NCBI GenBank assembly: GCA_002155895.1
Contig: MUMD01000014.1
Coordinates: 1-53,769, forward strand
Origin: Streptomyces rochei
Lineage (GTDB): Bacteria; Actinomycetota; Actinomycetes; Streptomycetales; Streptomycetaceae
Length of the DNA stretch: 53,769 nucleotides
Reading direction: 5' to 3'
Shown here: positions 43,428 through 52,341 of the stretch, in pieces
How positions within the stretch are numbered: position 1 is the first letter of the stretch
Layout: each line of letters opens with the position of its first letter
Position numbers and translations under genes: made by a program
The notes under the pieces: model-generated
Told to the model about the DNA's origin: nothing
The model's database searches: none
What the model saw: the letters and a program-made list of their open reading frames with translations, nothing else

Positions 43428-44572
43428 TCAACCACATCAAGCTGATCAACTTCAAGGCGTTCCGGCGCCTGGAACTCCCCCTCGGCCCGCTGACGCTTCT
43501 CACCGGTCTCAACTCTTCCGGCAAAAGCAGTGTGTTGCAGGCCCTGGGGCTGTTGCGGCAGTCGTACGAGACTCAGATGCTCATCCGGGCCAAGCGTGCC
43601 GGGGGCGGACTGCTGCTCAACGGCGATCTCGTGGCCCTGGGCACCGCGCAGGACGTTCTGCACGAGGACTTCGGGCCGGTGGAAGAACTTCCCGCCGTCA
43701 GCGAGCCGCTCGTCGGCTTAGTCATCGAGGAGGACGGCGAGCAGCGCACGTGGGCCGCCGCCTACGACATTCGCCATCCTGACCAGGACGTCATGCCGTT
43801 GGCAGAGGGCTCGGTCCGCGCGCACCTGGCCGAGCAGCCCTTCCAGTATCTGCACGCCGATCGCATCACCCCGGCGGTCACCTACCCCCGGTCCCATCAG
43901 ATCGCCATCGCGCGAGGGTTCCTCGGCGTGCGCGGTGAGCACACCGTCAATTTCCTGCGCCACCACACGGAGCAGGAAGTGCCCCGGGAAGTGCCCGACG
44001 GCCCGCTCCGTCATCGCGCCGCCACATCGCCCCAGCTCCTGGATCAGACGATCGCCTGGATGCAGGAGCTGTGCCCGGGCGTCAACATCGAGGCAGACCC
44101 GATCGAAGGCACGGACTCCGTCCGCCTCTCCTATGGCTTCGGCGGCACCGCCGGCATCAACGCCACCCGCCGCCGCCGCCCCACCAATGTCGGCTTCGGT
44201 CTCACCTACGCACTGCCCGTGGTCGTCGCCTGCCTCACCGCTACCCCCGAGAGCCTGATCCTGCTGGAGAACCCCGAGGCCCACCTGCACCCGAAGGGGC
44301 AGAGCAGAATGGCCGCGTTGCTCTCCGCGGCCGCCGCCACCGGGGCGCAGCTGATCGTGGAGACGCACAGCGACCACGTGCTGAACGGTGTCCGCATCGC
44401 CGTGAAGCAGGGCGTTCTCCAGCCGGAGGACGCGGTCGTGCACTACTTCCGCGGCAACGGAGCGGGCACCGAGGTCGTCACCCCCCGCATCGACAAGGAC
44501 GGCATGGTCGAACAGTGGCCCGAGGGATTCTTCGACGAGTGGGAGAACTCGCTCGACCAACTGCTGGACTGA
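43424..44572 (+). CDS. AAA ATPase, DUF3696-type (OLD/RecF-like)
   Basis: ABC-class ATPase of 382 residues. MINHIKLINFKAF opens the fold and the Walker A is TGLNSSGKSSVL (27-38). Walker B with its acidic partner is LILLENPEAHLHP, and the switch His is in VETHSDHVLNGVR. The last 60 residues fit DUF3696 (VVTPRIDKDGMVEQWPEGFF). No TOPRIM nuclease domain is seen, so nuclease activity must come from the partner DUF262 protein. The GTG at 43424 overlaps the DUF262 stop. This kind of ATPase often senses phage DNA ends and activates the associated effector. Confidence 0.88.
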   Translation: MINHIKLINFKAFRRLELPLGPLTLLTGLNSSGKSSVLQALGLLRQSYETQMLIRAKRAGGGLLLNGDLVALGTAQDVLHEDFGPVEELPAVSEPLVGLVIEEDGEQRTWAAAYDIRHPDQDVMPLAEGSVRAHLAEQPFQYLHADRITPAVTYPRSHQIAIARGFLGVRGEHTVNFLRHHTEQEVPREVPDGPLRHRAATSPQLLDQTIAWMQELCPGVNIEADPIEGTDSVRLSYGFGGTAGINATRRRRPTNVGFGLTYALPVVVACLTATPESLILLENPEAHLHPKGQSRMAALLSAAAATGAQLIVETHSDHVLNGVRIAVKQGVLQPEDAVVHYFRGNGAGTEVVTPRIDKDGMVEQWPEGFFDEWENSLDQLLD

Positions 44573-44605
44573 CGGCACAGAGCGACTCAGGGGGAGGAGG
44601 ACCAC

Positions 44606-45538
44606 GTGCCACTGCTGTTTCTGAATGAAAAGTCCTGGGGGACGACCTGTGACCCGGCGCGGGCCGAGAGGGCCATGGCCGACTTCGTGGACGCCGTCCG
44701 TGCCGCTGCCGCCGCGGATGGACCGGGCACTGCGCTGGTGAGTGAGGTGGACGTCAAGGCACTGGAGATCGCGGAGGGTTACCCGGTCAACAAGTGGATT
44801 GGCGTCAGTCCGCGCAACCGCGCCCTGTGGCAGCGTCTCCGGGCGTTACAGGGAAGATCGCCCGTGCGGAGTGTCTTTCCGGCTGAGGATGCCGCCGACC
44901 ACCTCGAATACCGGCACGACGGGGAGATCGTCCTCGGACTGGGCGCCGCGCACTTCATGGACGGCATCGCGGTCAGTCTTCCGGTGGCGCGGCAGTGGCA
45001 GGCCGACACCGTCACTGTGGAGCGCATCGAACTCGCTGAGGACGACGACGGCACGCTGGACATGCGGCACGACAGCGTCACTGTCCGCCATGTGTCCGCC
45101 GAGCCGCACCTCGACGGACACGTGGACTGGATCAGGAAGACGCTTAACGAGGGCATCACCACCGGCCCTCGTATCTGGGACGGCCGGGCCGTTCTCTATC
45201 CCCACCTCACGTTCCTGCCCCGTGTCGAGGGCCAGCTCGGCAGCCTGAACCCGCACTGGGTCGTACCCGTACGGCGAACCTTGGAGCGGCTCGAGGAAGC
45301 CGTCGCCGCCTGGGATCCGGCGACCATGGCCGAGCCCGAATGGCGGACCAAGGTCAGCCCGGAGGGCGAGACCCGCAAGCGTGTGTGCCGATTCACCGAT
45401 CTGGATGGCGAGACGCGCACCTTCGACCTGCACGCCCGGTTCACTCCGGGCGCCGGCCGCATCCACTTCCGCCTCGTCCCCGAGGAACGGGCCATCCGTC
45501 TCGCGCACATCGGCGGCAAGATCCGACCGGACCTCTGA
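44606..45538 (+). CDS. Unknown protein, third member of the DUF262/ATPase operon
   Basis: Protein of 310 residues, 33 nt after the ATPase gene with GGGGGAGGAGG just before its GTG. I do not recognise the family. The first 90 residues are helical (MADFVDAVRAAAAADGP). The middle is mixed. The end reads ARFTPGAGRIHFRLVPEERA then IRLAHIGGKI, a pattern seen at the end of RelE/ParE-fold toxins, where the final strand carries a GRIyF and hIG motif. A toxin-like effector is thus possible but unproven. The operon order suggests it acts with the DUF262 and DUF3696 proteins. Its stop is only 5 nt from the convergent sigma gene's stop. Confidence 0.75.
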   Translation: MPLLFLNEKSWGTTCDPARAERAMADFVDAVRAAAAADGPGTALVSEVDVKALEIAEGYPVNKWIGVSPRNRALWQRLRALQGRSPVRSVFPAEDAADHLEYRHDGEIVLGLGAAHFMDGIAVSLPVARQWQADTVTVERIELAEDDDGTLDMRHDSVTVRHVSAEPHLDGHVDWIRKTLNEGITTGPRIWDGRAVLYPHLTFLPRVEGQLGSLNPHWVVPVRRTLERLEEAVAAWDPATMAEPEWRTKVSPEGETRKRVCRFTDLDGETRTFDLHARFTPGAGRIHFRLVPEERAIRLAHIGGKIRPDL

Positions 45539-45543
45539 CCGGC

Positions 45544-47175
45544 TCAGAACAAGGTGCCCTGTCCCTCCGGCACCTTCGCCCTCGTGCTCCTGGGAGCGGC
45601 CGGTGCCTTCGCCGACGGCGCGGGCGCGGGCGCCGGCGCATGTGCGGGCGTAGTCGTGGTCGTGGTCGTGGTCGTGGGAGGAGTCTCCTCCGCCACCGAC
45701 GGCTTCGGTTTACGCTTCCGCTTTCCGCGCGGCTCCGGCACACCGCCCGCCAGCACCACCTTCAACCGGTCCCGGGCCCGGGTCTCCAGTTGACGGATGC
45801 GTTCCCGTGAGACGCCGTACTCGTCGCCGATCTCCTCCAGCGTCTGCCGCTCTCCGCCCACCAACCCGCTGCGCCGCCGCATCACGTCCGCCTCGCGCTC
45901 GGTCAGCCCGGCCCGGGCCAGCAGCTCCTCCGCCCGCTGCCGGGAGTACTTGGGATACAGCACTTCCTCGGGCGTGGGCGCCAGGTGAAGCGTCGCCACG
46001 AGCTCGCCCAGATGGGTCCCGTCGCCGATCTCGCGGTCGAGGGAGTCCGTGGGCCGGCTGATCCGGCGTACCGCCTCGACCTCGGCCACGGTGAGATTCG
46101 CCGCCACGGCCACCGCGCCCGCCGAGACGGACTTCCCCTGGGCGGCCAGCCGGGACTCGACCATCGCCACCTTGCGCACCTTCTCGTGCATGTGCACCGG
46201 GATCCGGATGAGCCGACTCTCGTTGCCGAGTGCCCTCTCCAGCGCCTGTCGGGCCCACCAGGTCGCGTACGTCGAGAACTTGAAGCCCTTGGTGGGGTCG
46301 AACATGCAGGCCGCGTGCATCACCCCGGTCATGCCGTGCTGCACCAGGTCCTCGTACTCGAGGCCCTGGCCCTGCAGCCGCTGGGCCAGCTTGTGCACCA
46401 GACGCACGTTGTGCATCACGAGTGTCTCGTAGGCCCTGCGGCGGATGTCGGTGGCGGGAAGGGCCGCCAGCTCCGTCTCCTGCGGGGTGTGGCCGAGGCG
46501 CTCAGGACCGCCCTTGAGGAGGACGCTCAGCCCGACCTCCTCCTCGGCCGTGAGCAGCGTCTTCCACGCGGTGTGCCGGAACAGGTCCTCGTGCATCCGG
46601 GCCCGAGCCGCGGCCATCGCCGCGTCGAGGTCCGTAAGGACCTTGCCTCCCCCACCGAGCTCCTCCGGCGGCGGCCCCTCCACTTCTACGGTCTTCTCCG
46701 CGGTCTCCGAAGCTTCGGCAGCCTCGACCTGGGCCGGCGGCGCCTCCGAAGTCCCCGGTCGTCGAGGAGCCGGAACAGCGCCGATCACCACCCCCTCGCC
46801 CCGGAGGGCCTGGGCCAGCAGCTCCCTTTCGGTGGTGTCCAGCCCGCACAGCGAGACGAGGCCGCTGAACGCGGGCGCGGGGACCACACCGGCCGAGACG
46901 TATTTCCGGGCCAGCCCCAGGACCCGGCCCACCCGCACGACCTCCCGGGAGGGCGCTGCGGCGTGCTCCACGATCAGGCCTTGCTCGGCCAGAGCCGCTT
47001 CCAGCCTTTTCAGGCCGTCCGCGTCCAGTTCCAGGCGAGCCGTCGCCGCCCGGAAGTCGTCCTCGCTCACCCTGCCGCCGCGCGCGCAGCCGTGCAGCCC
47101 CGCCAGTAACGACGCCATCGCGCCCCGCAGTTCACGCACCCTGTTCCCCCGGGTGCCCAGTGCGTCCACCGTCAT
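45544..47175 (-). CDS. Sigma-70 family RNA polymerase sigma factor
   Basis: Protein of 543 residues. An N-terminal part (about 30-75, SEDDFRAATARLELDADGLK) resembles sigma region 1.1. A Pro/Glu-rich linker follows to about 175. Region 2 is ETLVMHNVRLVHKLAQRLQG with the DNA-melting ATWWARQALERAL, region 3 is VHMHEKVRKVAMVE, and region 4 has TLEEIGDEYGVSRERIRQLE, all near-complete for a primary-type factor. The tail is Thr/Pro/Ala-rich, including nine Thr from a hexanucleotide repeat. The ATG at 47175 lies 163 nt from the divergent drmA start. A dedicated factor for island genes is a reasonable inference. Confidence 0.9.
   Translation of the reverse strand: MTVDALGTRGNRVRELRGAMASLLAGLHGCARGGRVSEDDFRAATARLELDADGLKRLEAALAEQGLIVEHAAAPSREVVRVGRVLGLARKYVSAGVVPAPAFSGLVSLCGLDTTERELLAQALRGEGVVIGAVPAPRRPGTSEAPPAQVEAAEASETAEKTVEVEGPPPEELGGGGKVLTDLDAAMAAARARMHEDLFRHTAWKTLLTAEEEVGLSVLLKGGPERLGHTPQETELAALPATDIRRRAYETLVMHNVRLVHKLAQRLQGQGLEYEDLVQHGMTGVMHAACMFDPTKGFKFSTYATWWARQALERALGNESRLIRIPVHMHEKVRKVAMVESRLAAQGKSVSAGAVAVAANLTVAEVEAVRRISRPTDSLDREIGDGTHLGELVATLHLAPTPEEVLYPKYSRQRAEELLARAGLTEREADVMRRRSGLVGGERQTLEEIGDEYGVSRERIRQLETRARDRLKVVLAGGVPEPRGKRKRKPKPSVAEETPPTTTTTTTTTPAHAPAPAPAPSAKAPAAPRSTRAKVPEGQGTLF
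45653..45676. repeat. Hexanucleotide microsatellite (GTCGTG)x4
   Basis: Four perfect GTCGTG units lie inside the sigma factor gene and encode part of a nine-threonine run on the minus strand. Slippage would change the number of Thr but not the frame. Confidence 0.85.
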
Positions 47176-47280
47176 GAGGGGACTTTGGCACACGGCACTG
47201 ACAATCGGACCTGTCCGGCGGAACGCAGGGTTGATCACCGGTGGCTGGATGTGAGCGATTTCCCGGTTCTGCGGGCGCCG

Positions 47281-47302
47281 TCCGGCATATGCCGGATACG
47301 AT
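47281..47302 (+). promoter_or_regulatory. Palindrome and -10 box upstream of drmA
   Basis: TCCGGCATATGCCGGA (47281-47296) is a perfect 16-bp palindrome, directly followed by a -10-like TACGAT (47297-47302). The drmA ATG is 37 nt beyond. A regulator bound to the palindrome would block or help RNA polymerase at drmA and possibly at the divergent sigma gene. Confidence 0.55.
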
Positions 47303-47338
47303 CTTGCGGGCCGGTACGTTCGGTCGCCAGGGGGTGGC

Positions 47339-50300
47339 ATGGGGGGCAGAGGGGCCATGGGACCCAGAGAAGAACTCGTCGCATTCGTCCGTTCCCAGCT
47401 CGTGGGGCCGGCCCAGGGCGGGGACGAGACCTTGACCTCCCCGCCGGACCGGCAGTACCTCATGGGGACCCTGTATCCCCAGGACGCCGATCTGCACCGC
47501 CAGCTCACACTCTCCGCCGAGGTGACCGAAGCGCCGGGCGCGGAGGAACAGCGGGAGGACACCGCCCACCGGGACGATCCCGTTCCCGAGGCGAACGCCT
47601 GGCTTCCCTCGTCCTTGGGACTGTCCTTGTTCACCACGGCAGCCGAACTCCGTGTCACGGTCCGGGCGGCCCGCTATCTGACCGAGCGGGGCGAGAGCGG
47701 ACGGCGCTGGCGGCGCATCCCGCTGCCCGCCGAGTCCCCGTCCTTCAAGCCGGGCGAGTCGAGCGGCCTCGTGTTCGACGGGCGCGGTGAGATCCGTGTG
47801 ACGTGGCGGACGTTCGGGCACGGTCGACTGGTCACGGTCGCCCTCGTCAACACGGCCCGTGCGCCTCGCCGGACGATGTCCCTCAGCGCGGCCGAGCGTG
47901 AACGACTCTGGGACAGCATGCTGTTCCAGGTGGGACTCGGTGTCGAGGCGGCCGACGGAGAGGTCCTGCCGTATCCGGGCGTCCGCCTCGCCAGCCGAGA
48001 CGAGGAGGAACAGGAACTTCGCCTTCAGTACCGGCACGTCAGGACCTACGCCATCGGTCACGGCTGCGCCGCACGGGAGGGACGCGCGGAGGACGGTCGT
48101 GTGACGCGCGTCCACGCGGAGGTGATGCCGCAGACCGAGGTGCCGGCGGTCCGGGCGGCGGGACCGAGGACCCCCGTGCTGCTGCTGGAGCGGCTCTCCC
48201 ACGCGTCGCTGCCGGTGGCGGCACTCCGCGCGGAGCTGGAAGAGTTCGTCGCGGGGTATCGCGACTGGTACGAGCAGCAGAGGGCGACGGACCTACCCCC
48301 CTGGGGCCGGCCCGCCGCCCGGCGCATCCTGGGACGGATCGAGACCGCCGTACGGCGCATGGAGTCCGGCGTGCGGGCGCTGTGCGCCGAGGAGAACGAG
48401 GACCTGCGGCGGGCCTTCCGCGCGGCGAACGCCGTCATGGCGCTCCAGATGCGGCACAGCGCGCCCGACCAGGCCGGGCAGCGGCATGCCCGTGGAGCGG
48501 CCGTCCAGCTGGATCCGGCCCCCGACCCGTCCGCGGCCTGGCGGCCCTTCCAGCTGGCCTTCTTCCTCATGGCGCTGGAAGGCGCGGCCGATCCGGCACA
48601 TCCCGACCGGGAGACGGTCGACCTCATCTGGTTCCCGACCGGCGGCGGCAAGACGGAGGCATACCTGCTGCTGGCCGCGTTCGTCATGGTCCTGCGCCGC
48701 CTGAGGCCGCGCGGCACCACCGGCGGGGGGACCGCCGTACTGAGCCGGTACACGCTGTCGCTGCTGACCACCCAGCAGTTCCAGCGTGCGGCGACCACCG
48801 TGTGCGCCCTGGAGCGCCTCCGGCGGACCGATCCGCAGAGCCTGGGGAACGAGCCGTTCTCCATCGGTCTGTGGGTGGGCGAGGCGACCACGCCCAACTC
48901 GTACCAGGCGGCCGTGGACGCCTTCGAAGAGGTACGTGCCGCCGCCACCCCGGACGACCGCTTCATCCTCGACCGCTGCCCCTGGTGCGGCACCCGCATC
49001 GTCCCCGCACGCAAGTCCCCCGACCGTGGCGACTACGGTATCGACGCGCGCGCCTCGTCCTTCCGGTTCTTCTGCCCGCGCGACGACTGCGCCTTCCACG
49101 ACCGGCTGCCCGTCGCCGTCGTCGACGACGACCTCTACGACCATCCGCCCACCTTCGTCCTCGGCACCGTCGACAAGTTCGCCCGGCTCGCCTGGGAACC
49201 GGACGCGGGGCGGCTCTTCGGCAGTGGCGGCACCCTGCCCCCCGACCTCGTCATCCAGGACGAGTTGCATCTGCTCACCGGCCCGCTCGGTACCACCGTG
49301 GGCCTGTACGAGGCAGCCGTTCTGCAGCTGTGCTCCCCCGGCCAGCAGGGGCCGAAGATCGTCGCCTCCACCGCGACCATCCGCCGCGCGGGCGAGCAGG
49401 TCCGCAGGCTGTACGGCCGTCCCGTGCAGCTCTTCCCGCCCTCCGGCATCGACGCGCGCTCGTCCTACTTCGCCGAACCCGACGCCGAACGCCCCGGCCG
49501 CCTGTACGTCGGCGTGATGGCACCGGGTCACACCGCCGGCCGTGCGACCGTCGCGACCGCCGCGACCCTCCTCCAGGGGCCGATGCAACTGCCCGCAGGG
49601 CACCGGGACGACTACTGGACCCTTGTCGCCTACCACCACAGCCTCCGCGAGCTGGGCCGTACCGTCACCGCCGCGGCCGACGACATCCCCGCGCAGCTCG
49701 CCGGCATCGGCCCGGTCACCGAGCGGCGTGTGCTCACCGAGGGACAGGTCCAGGAACTCACCAGCAGCCTGGACCGCAGCGAACAGCCACTCGTCCTCGA
49801 CCGGTTGGAGAAGCCCTGGGACCACCCGGTGGCGATCTCACTGCTGTCCTGCACCAACATGCTCTCCGTGGGTGTGGACGTGAAGCGCCTCGGTCTGATG
49901 CTGATGCTCGGCCAGCCCAAGGCCACCGCCGAGTACATCCAGGCCACCAGCCGGGTGGGACGGCACGGCGTGCCCGGACTCGTGGTGACCTTCCTCAACG
50001 CCACCAAGCCGCGCGACCGTTCGCACTACGAAACCTTCGGCACCTACCATTCCGCCCTCTACCGGCACGTGGAACCGACGACCGTCACCCCCTGGTCCGT
50101 GCCCTCCCGCAGGCGTGCCCTGCACGCGGCACTGGTGGTTCTCGTCCGGCACGGCCTCGGGCTCAGCGCCGAGGACGCGGCCGGTGACGTCCTCGACCGT
50201 GCGGCAGACGTCAGTACGCAGGCGGAACGGCTCGTGGAATGGGTCTCGCGCAGCGACCCGGAGGCCGCGCCCGGGGTCCGCGACGACCTCTTCGGCCTGT

Positions 50301-50491
50301 CCCAGGAGTGGCTGGAGGCCGCGCGGCTGGCGCGGAGCGAAGGCAAACGTCTGCACTACCGCACCCAGGGCAAAGGCCAGCACAACCTCCTGCGCGACTT
50401 CGACCGCGGCGGAGGCCTTTGGGAGACCCCGCACTCCATGCGCAACGTCGACCGGGAATGCCAGGTCGTGGTGAAGGGAGCCGACGCGTGA
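47339..50491 (+). CDS. drmA: DrmA-like helicase (DISARM core)
   Basis: Helicase of 1050 residues. An N-terminal domain of about 400 residues precedes Walker A in FPTGGGKTEAY (432-442), motif II DELH (641-644), and STATIRRAG as motif III. The C-lobe has SVGVDVKRLGLMLMLGQP and ATSRVGRHGVPG as motif VI. A zinc-ribbon insert between motifs (C547, C550, C579, C584) is as seen in DISARM helicases. ATG 47339 is used; a second ATG at 47357 is possible. The last base overlaps drmB (GTGA). In DISARM, DrmA with DrmB forms the DNA-loading core complex that opens on 5'-overhanging DNA. Confidence 0.85.
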   Translation: MGGRGAMGPREELVAFVRSQLVGPAQGGDETLTSPPDRQYLMGTLYPQDADLHRQLTLSAEVTEAPGAEEQREDTAHRDDPVPEANAWLPSSLGLSLFTTAAELRVTVRAARYLTERGESGRRWRRIPLPAESPSFKPGESSGLVFDGRGEIRVTWRTFGHGRLVTVALVNTARAPRRTMSLSAAERERLWDSMLFQVGLGVEAADGEVLPYPGVRLASRDEEEQELRLQYRHVRTYAIGHGCAAREGRAEDGRVTRVHAEVMPQTEVPAVRAAGPRTPVLLLERLSHASLPVAALRAELEEFVAGYRDWYEQQRATDLPPWGRPAARRILGRIETAVRRMESGVRALCAEENEDLRRAFRAANAVMALQMRHSAPDQAGQRHARGAAVQLDPAPDPSAAWRPFQLAFFLMALEGAADPAHPDRETVDLIWFPTGGGKTEAYLLLAAFVMVLRRLRPRGTTGGGTAVLSRYTLSLLTTQQFQRAATTVCALERLRRTDPQSLGNEPFSIGLWVGEATTPNSYQAAVDAFEEVRAAATPDDRFILDRCPWCGTRIVPARKSPDRGDYGIDARASSFRFFCPRDDCAFHDRLPVAVVDDDLYDHPPTFVLGTVDKFARLAWEPDAGRLFGSGGTLPPDLVIQDELHLLTGPLGTTVGLYEAAVLQLCSPGQQGPKIVASTATIRRAGEQVRRLYGRPVQLFPPSGIDARSSYFAEPDAERPGRLYVGVMAPGHTAGRATVATAATLLQGPMQLPAGHRDDYWTLVAYHHSLRELGRTVTAAADDIPAQLAGIGPVTERRVLTEGQVQELTSSLDRSEQPLVLDRLEKPWDHPVAISLLSCTNMLSVGVDVKRLGLMLMLGQPKATAEYIQATSRVGRHGVPGLVVTFLNATKPRDRSHYETFGTYHSALYRHVEPTTVTPWSVPSRRRALHAALVVLVRHGLGLSAEDAAGDVLDRAADVSTQAERLVEWVSRSDPEAAPGVRDDLFGLSQEWLEAARLARSEGKRLHYRTQGKGQHNLLRDFDRGGGLWETPHSMRNVDRECQVVVKGADA

Positions 50492-52341
50492 GCCGCCGCC
50501 GGGTGCGCCAGGCGCAGACCGTGGTGCCCTTCGGCACGGGTGCCGTCCTCGACGTCCAGGGAGAGTCCTTCGTGGCCGCGGGCATCGGCGACTGGCCCCG
50601 CGCCCACCAGCCCGTCTCCTCTCCCCGGCTGGCCGCGCGTCTCGGCGTCAGCGGCTTCCGTGCGGCGCCGCCGGCCCCGCACGACGCCTGGGACATCCCG
50701 GACGCCGCCGGACCGCCGTACTTCCGTTTCCCCGCCTGGCTGTTCTGCCCGGCGTGCCGGCGTATGACGCACTGGCGCGTGGCCGACGAACGCCCCGGGC
50801 AGCCGCCACGCTGCCGCAGCTGTTCGCCGCAGCGGCAGCTCACCCCCATGCGGTTCGTGCAGATCTGTCCGTCCGGCCACCTCGGTGACGTCGACTGGTG
50901 GTACTGGGCACATTCCGAACTCCTCCCGGAGCAGCGCGAGTCCTGCACGAGCCGCGAGCACCTGCGGTTTCGCTTCGAGGAGAGGGCGACCGGCCTCGAA
51001 GCCCTGTCGGTGGCCTGCACGGCACCGGGCTGCCCGCACCCGTCCCGGGACCTGCTCGACGTGCTCGGTGCCAAGCGGCTGCGCTGCACCGGGCGTAACC
51101 CATGGCAGCGACGGAGCGAAGCGGTCAAGGACTGCCCCGGGCCCGTCCAGATCGTCCAGCGCACCGCCGGAAACCTGTACTACCCCGTCGTCCACTCGGC
51201 ACTCGACATCCCCGAGACCGGCGAGTCCGGCACCGACGGCGAACTCGGCGAGAAGGTACGCCTCCACGACATGTGGCTCGCCCTGTGCAAGGCGCCCGAC
51301 GGCCCGCGCGCCCCGCTCATCCGCTCGATGATCGCGGAGGACACAGGGGCCGACGACGCTCTTCTCGACGCCCTCCTCGCGGAGGAGAGGGGTACCCCGG
51401 CCGACGAACCCGCGGAACGACCCCACCAGGTGGTGTACCCGGACCTCAGCAGCGACGAATGGGCCGCCTTCACCGCCACCGCCCCGGAACCCACCCGCGA
51501 CTTCGTCATCCGCGAAGTGGGTCTGGGGCTGGACGACGAACTCCTGGCGCCATGGGCGGATCTGAGGGGACGGATCGGTCGGGTGGTCGTGGCGGACCGG
51601 CTGCGTGAAGTCCGCGCCATCCAGGGCTTCACCCGCGTAACGCCGACCGCCAAGTTCGTCCCCGTGGACACCGGTCGGCGGGCGCGCTGGCTGCCCGCCG
51701 TCGAAGTCTTCGGCGAGGGCGTCTTCCTGACCCTGGACGAGCGAAGGCTGGCCGAGTGGGAGCAGGACCGAGCCGTACGCGACCGGGTACGCGGACTGCG
51801 GGACGATCTCGACCGGGCCTTCCAGAAGGACCGGCTGGAAGCTCTCACCGGTCCCGGGCTGCTGCCCCGATTCGTCCTTCTCCATACGCTCGCCCACCTG
51901 CTGATCCGCCAGCTCTCCTTCGAGTCGGGCTACTCCACCGCCTCCCTGCGCGAGCGCGTGTACGCCCGGTCGGGCGGCGCCCCACAGGCCGGCGTTCTCG
52001 TCTACACCGCGGCCGGTGACGCCGAAGGCACCCTCGGCGGTCTCGTCCGGCAGGGTGAGCCGCCCCGGCTCGCCGAGACCCTGCTGCGGCTGACCGAGAC
52101 CGCCGCCTGGTGCTCGGCCGACCCGCTGTGCGCGGAACACACCGGGCAGGGATACGCCAACCTCAACCGCGCCGCCTGCCATGCCTGCTGCCTGCTGCCC
52201 GAGACCAGCTGCGAGACCGGCAACGCCCTCCTCGACCGCGTCCTGCTCGTCGGCGGATCGGGCGTCCCCGGCTACTTCGAGGATGTGATCAAGACAGCCC
52301 GTGAGCTCGCCGCCAGGGAGATCGAGGACGACATCCGGTGA
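50488..52341 (+). CDS. drmB: DrmB-like DUF1998 protein (DISARM core)
   Basis: Protein of 617 residues with the DUF1998 domain at the C-terminus (HTLAHLLIRQLSFESGYST, about 465-485) and cysteine groups along the chain: LFCPACRRM, RCRSC, QICPSGH, CTAPGC and a final CHACC, likely zinc sites. The opening RQAQTVVPFGTGAVLDV is typical of DrmB. The GTG at 50488 overlaps the drmA stop, and its stop overlaps the next gene, so three proteins are coupled. DrmB completes the DrmA complex in DISARM. MrfB-like DUF1998 proteins are relatives, but the adjacency to drmA favours DISARM. Confidence 0.86.
   Translation: MSRRRVRQAQTVVPFGTGAVLDVQGESFVAAGIGDWPRAHQPVSSPRLAARLGVSGFRAAPPAPHDAWDIPDAAGPPYFRFPAWLFCPACRRMTHWRVADERPGQPPRCRSCSPQRQLTPMRFVQICPSGHLGDVDWWYWAHSELLPEQRESCTSREHLRFRFEERATGLEALSVACTAPGCPHPSRDLLDVLGAKRLRCTGRNPWQRRSEAVKDCPGPVQIVQRTAGNLYYPVVHSALDIPETGESGTDGELGEKVRLHDMWLALCKAPDGPRAPLIRSMIAEDTGADDALLDALLAEERGTPADEPAERPHQVVYPDLSSDEWAAFTATAPEPTRDFVIREVGLGLDDELLAPWADLRGRIGRVVVADRLREVRAIQGFTRVTPTAKFVPVDTGRRARWLPAVEVFGEGVFLTLDERRLAEWEQDRAVRDRVRGLRDDLDRAFQKDRLEALTGPGLLPRFVLLHTLAHLLIRQLSFESGYSTASLRERVYARSGGAPQAGVLVYTAAGDAEGTLGGLVRQGEPPRLAETLLRLTETAAWCSADPLCAEHTGQGYANLNRAACHACCLLPETSCETGNALLDRVLLVGGSGVPGYFEDVIKTARELAAREIEDDIR

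Noticed and set aside
45651-45678. Repeat at the sigma gene end as a CRISPR array
   Set aside because: It is a simple hexamer run without spacers.
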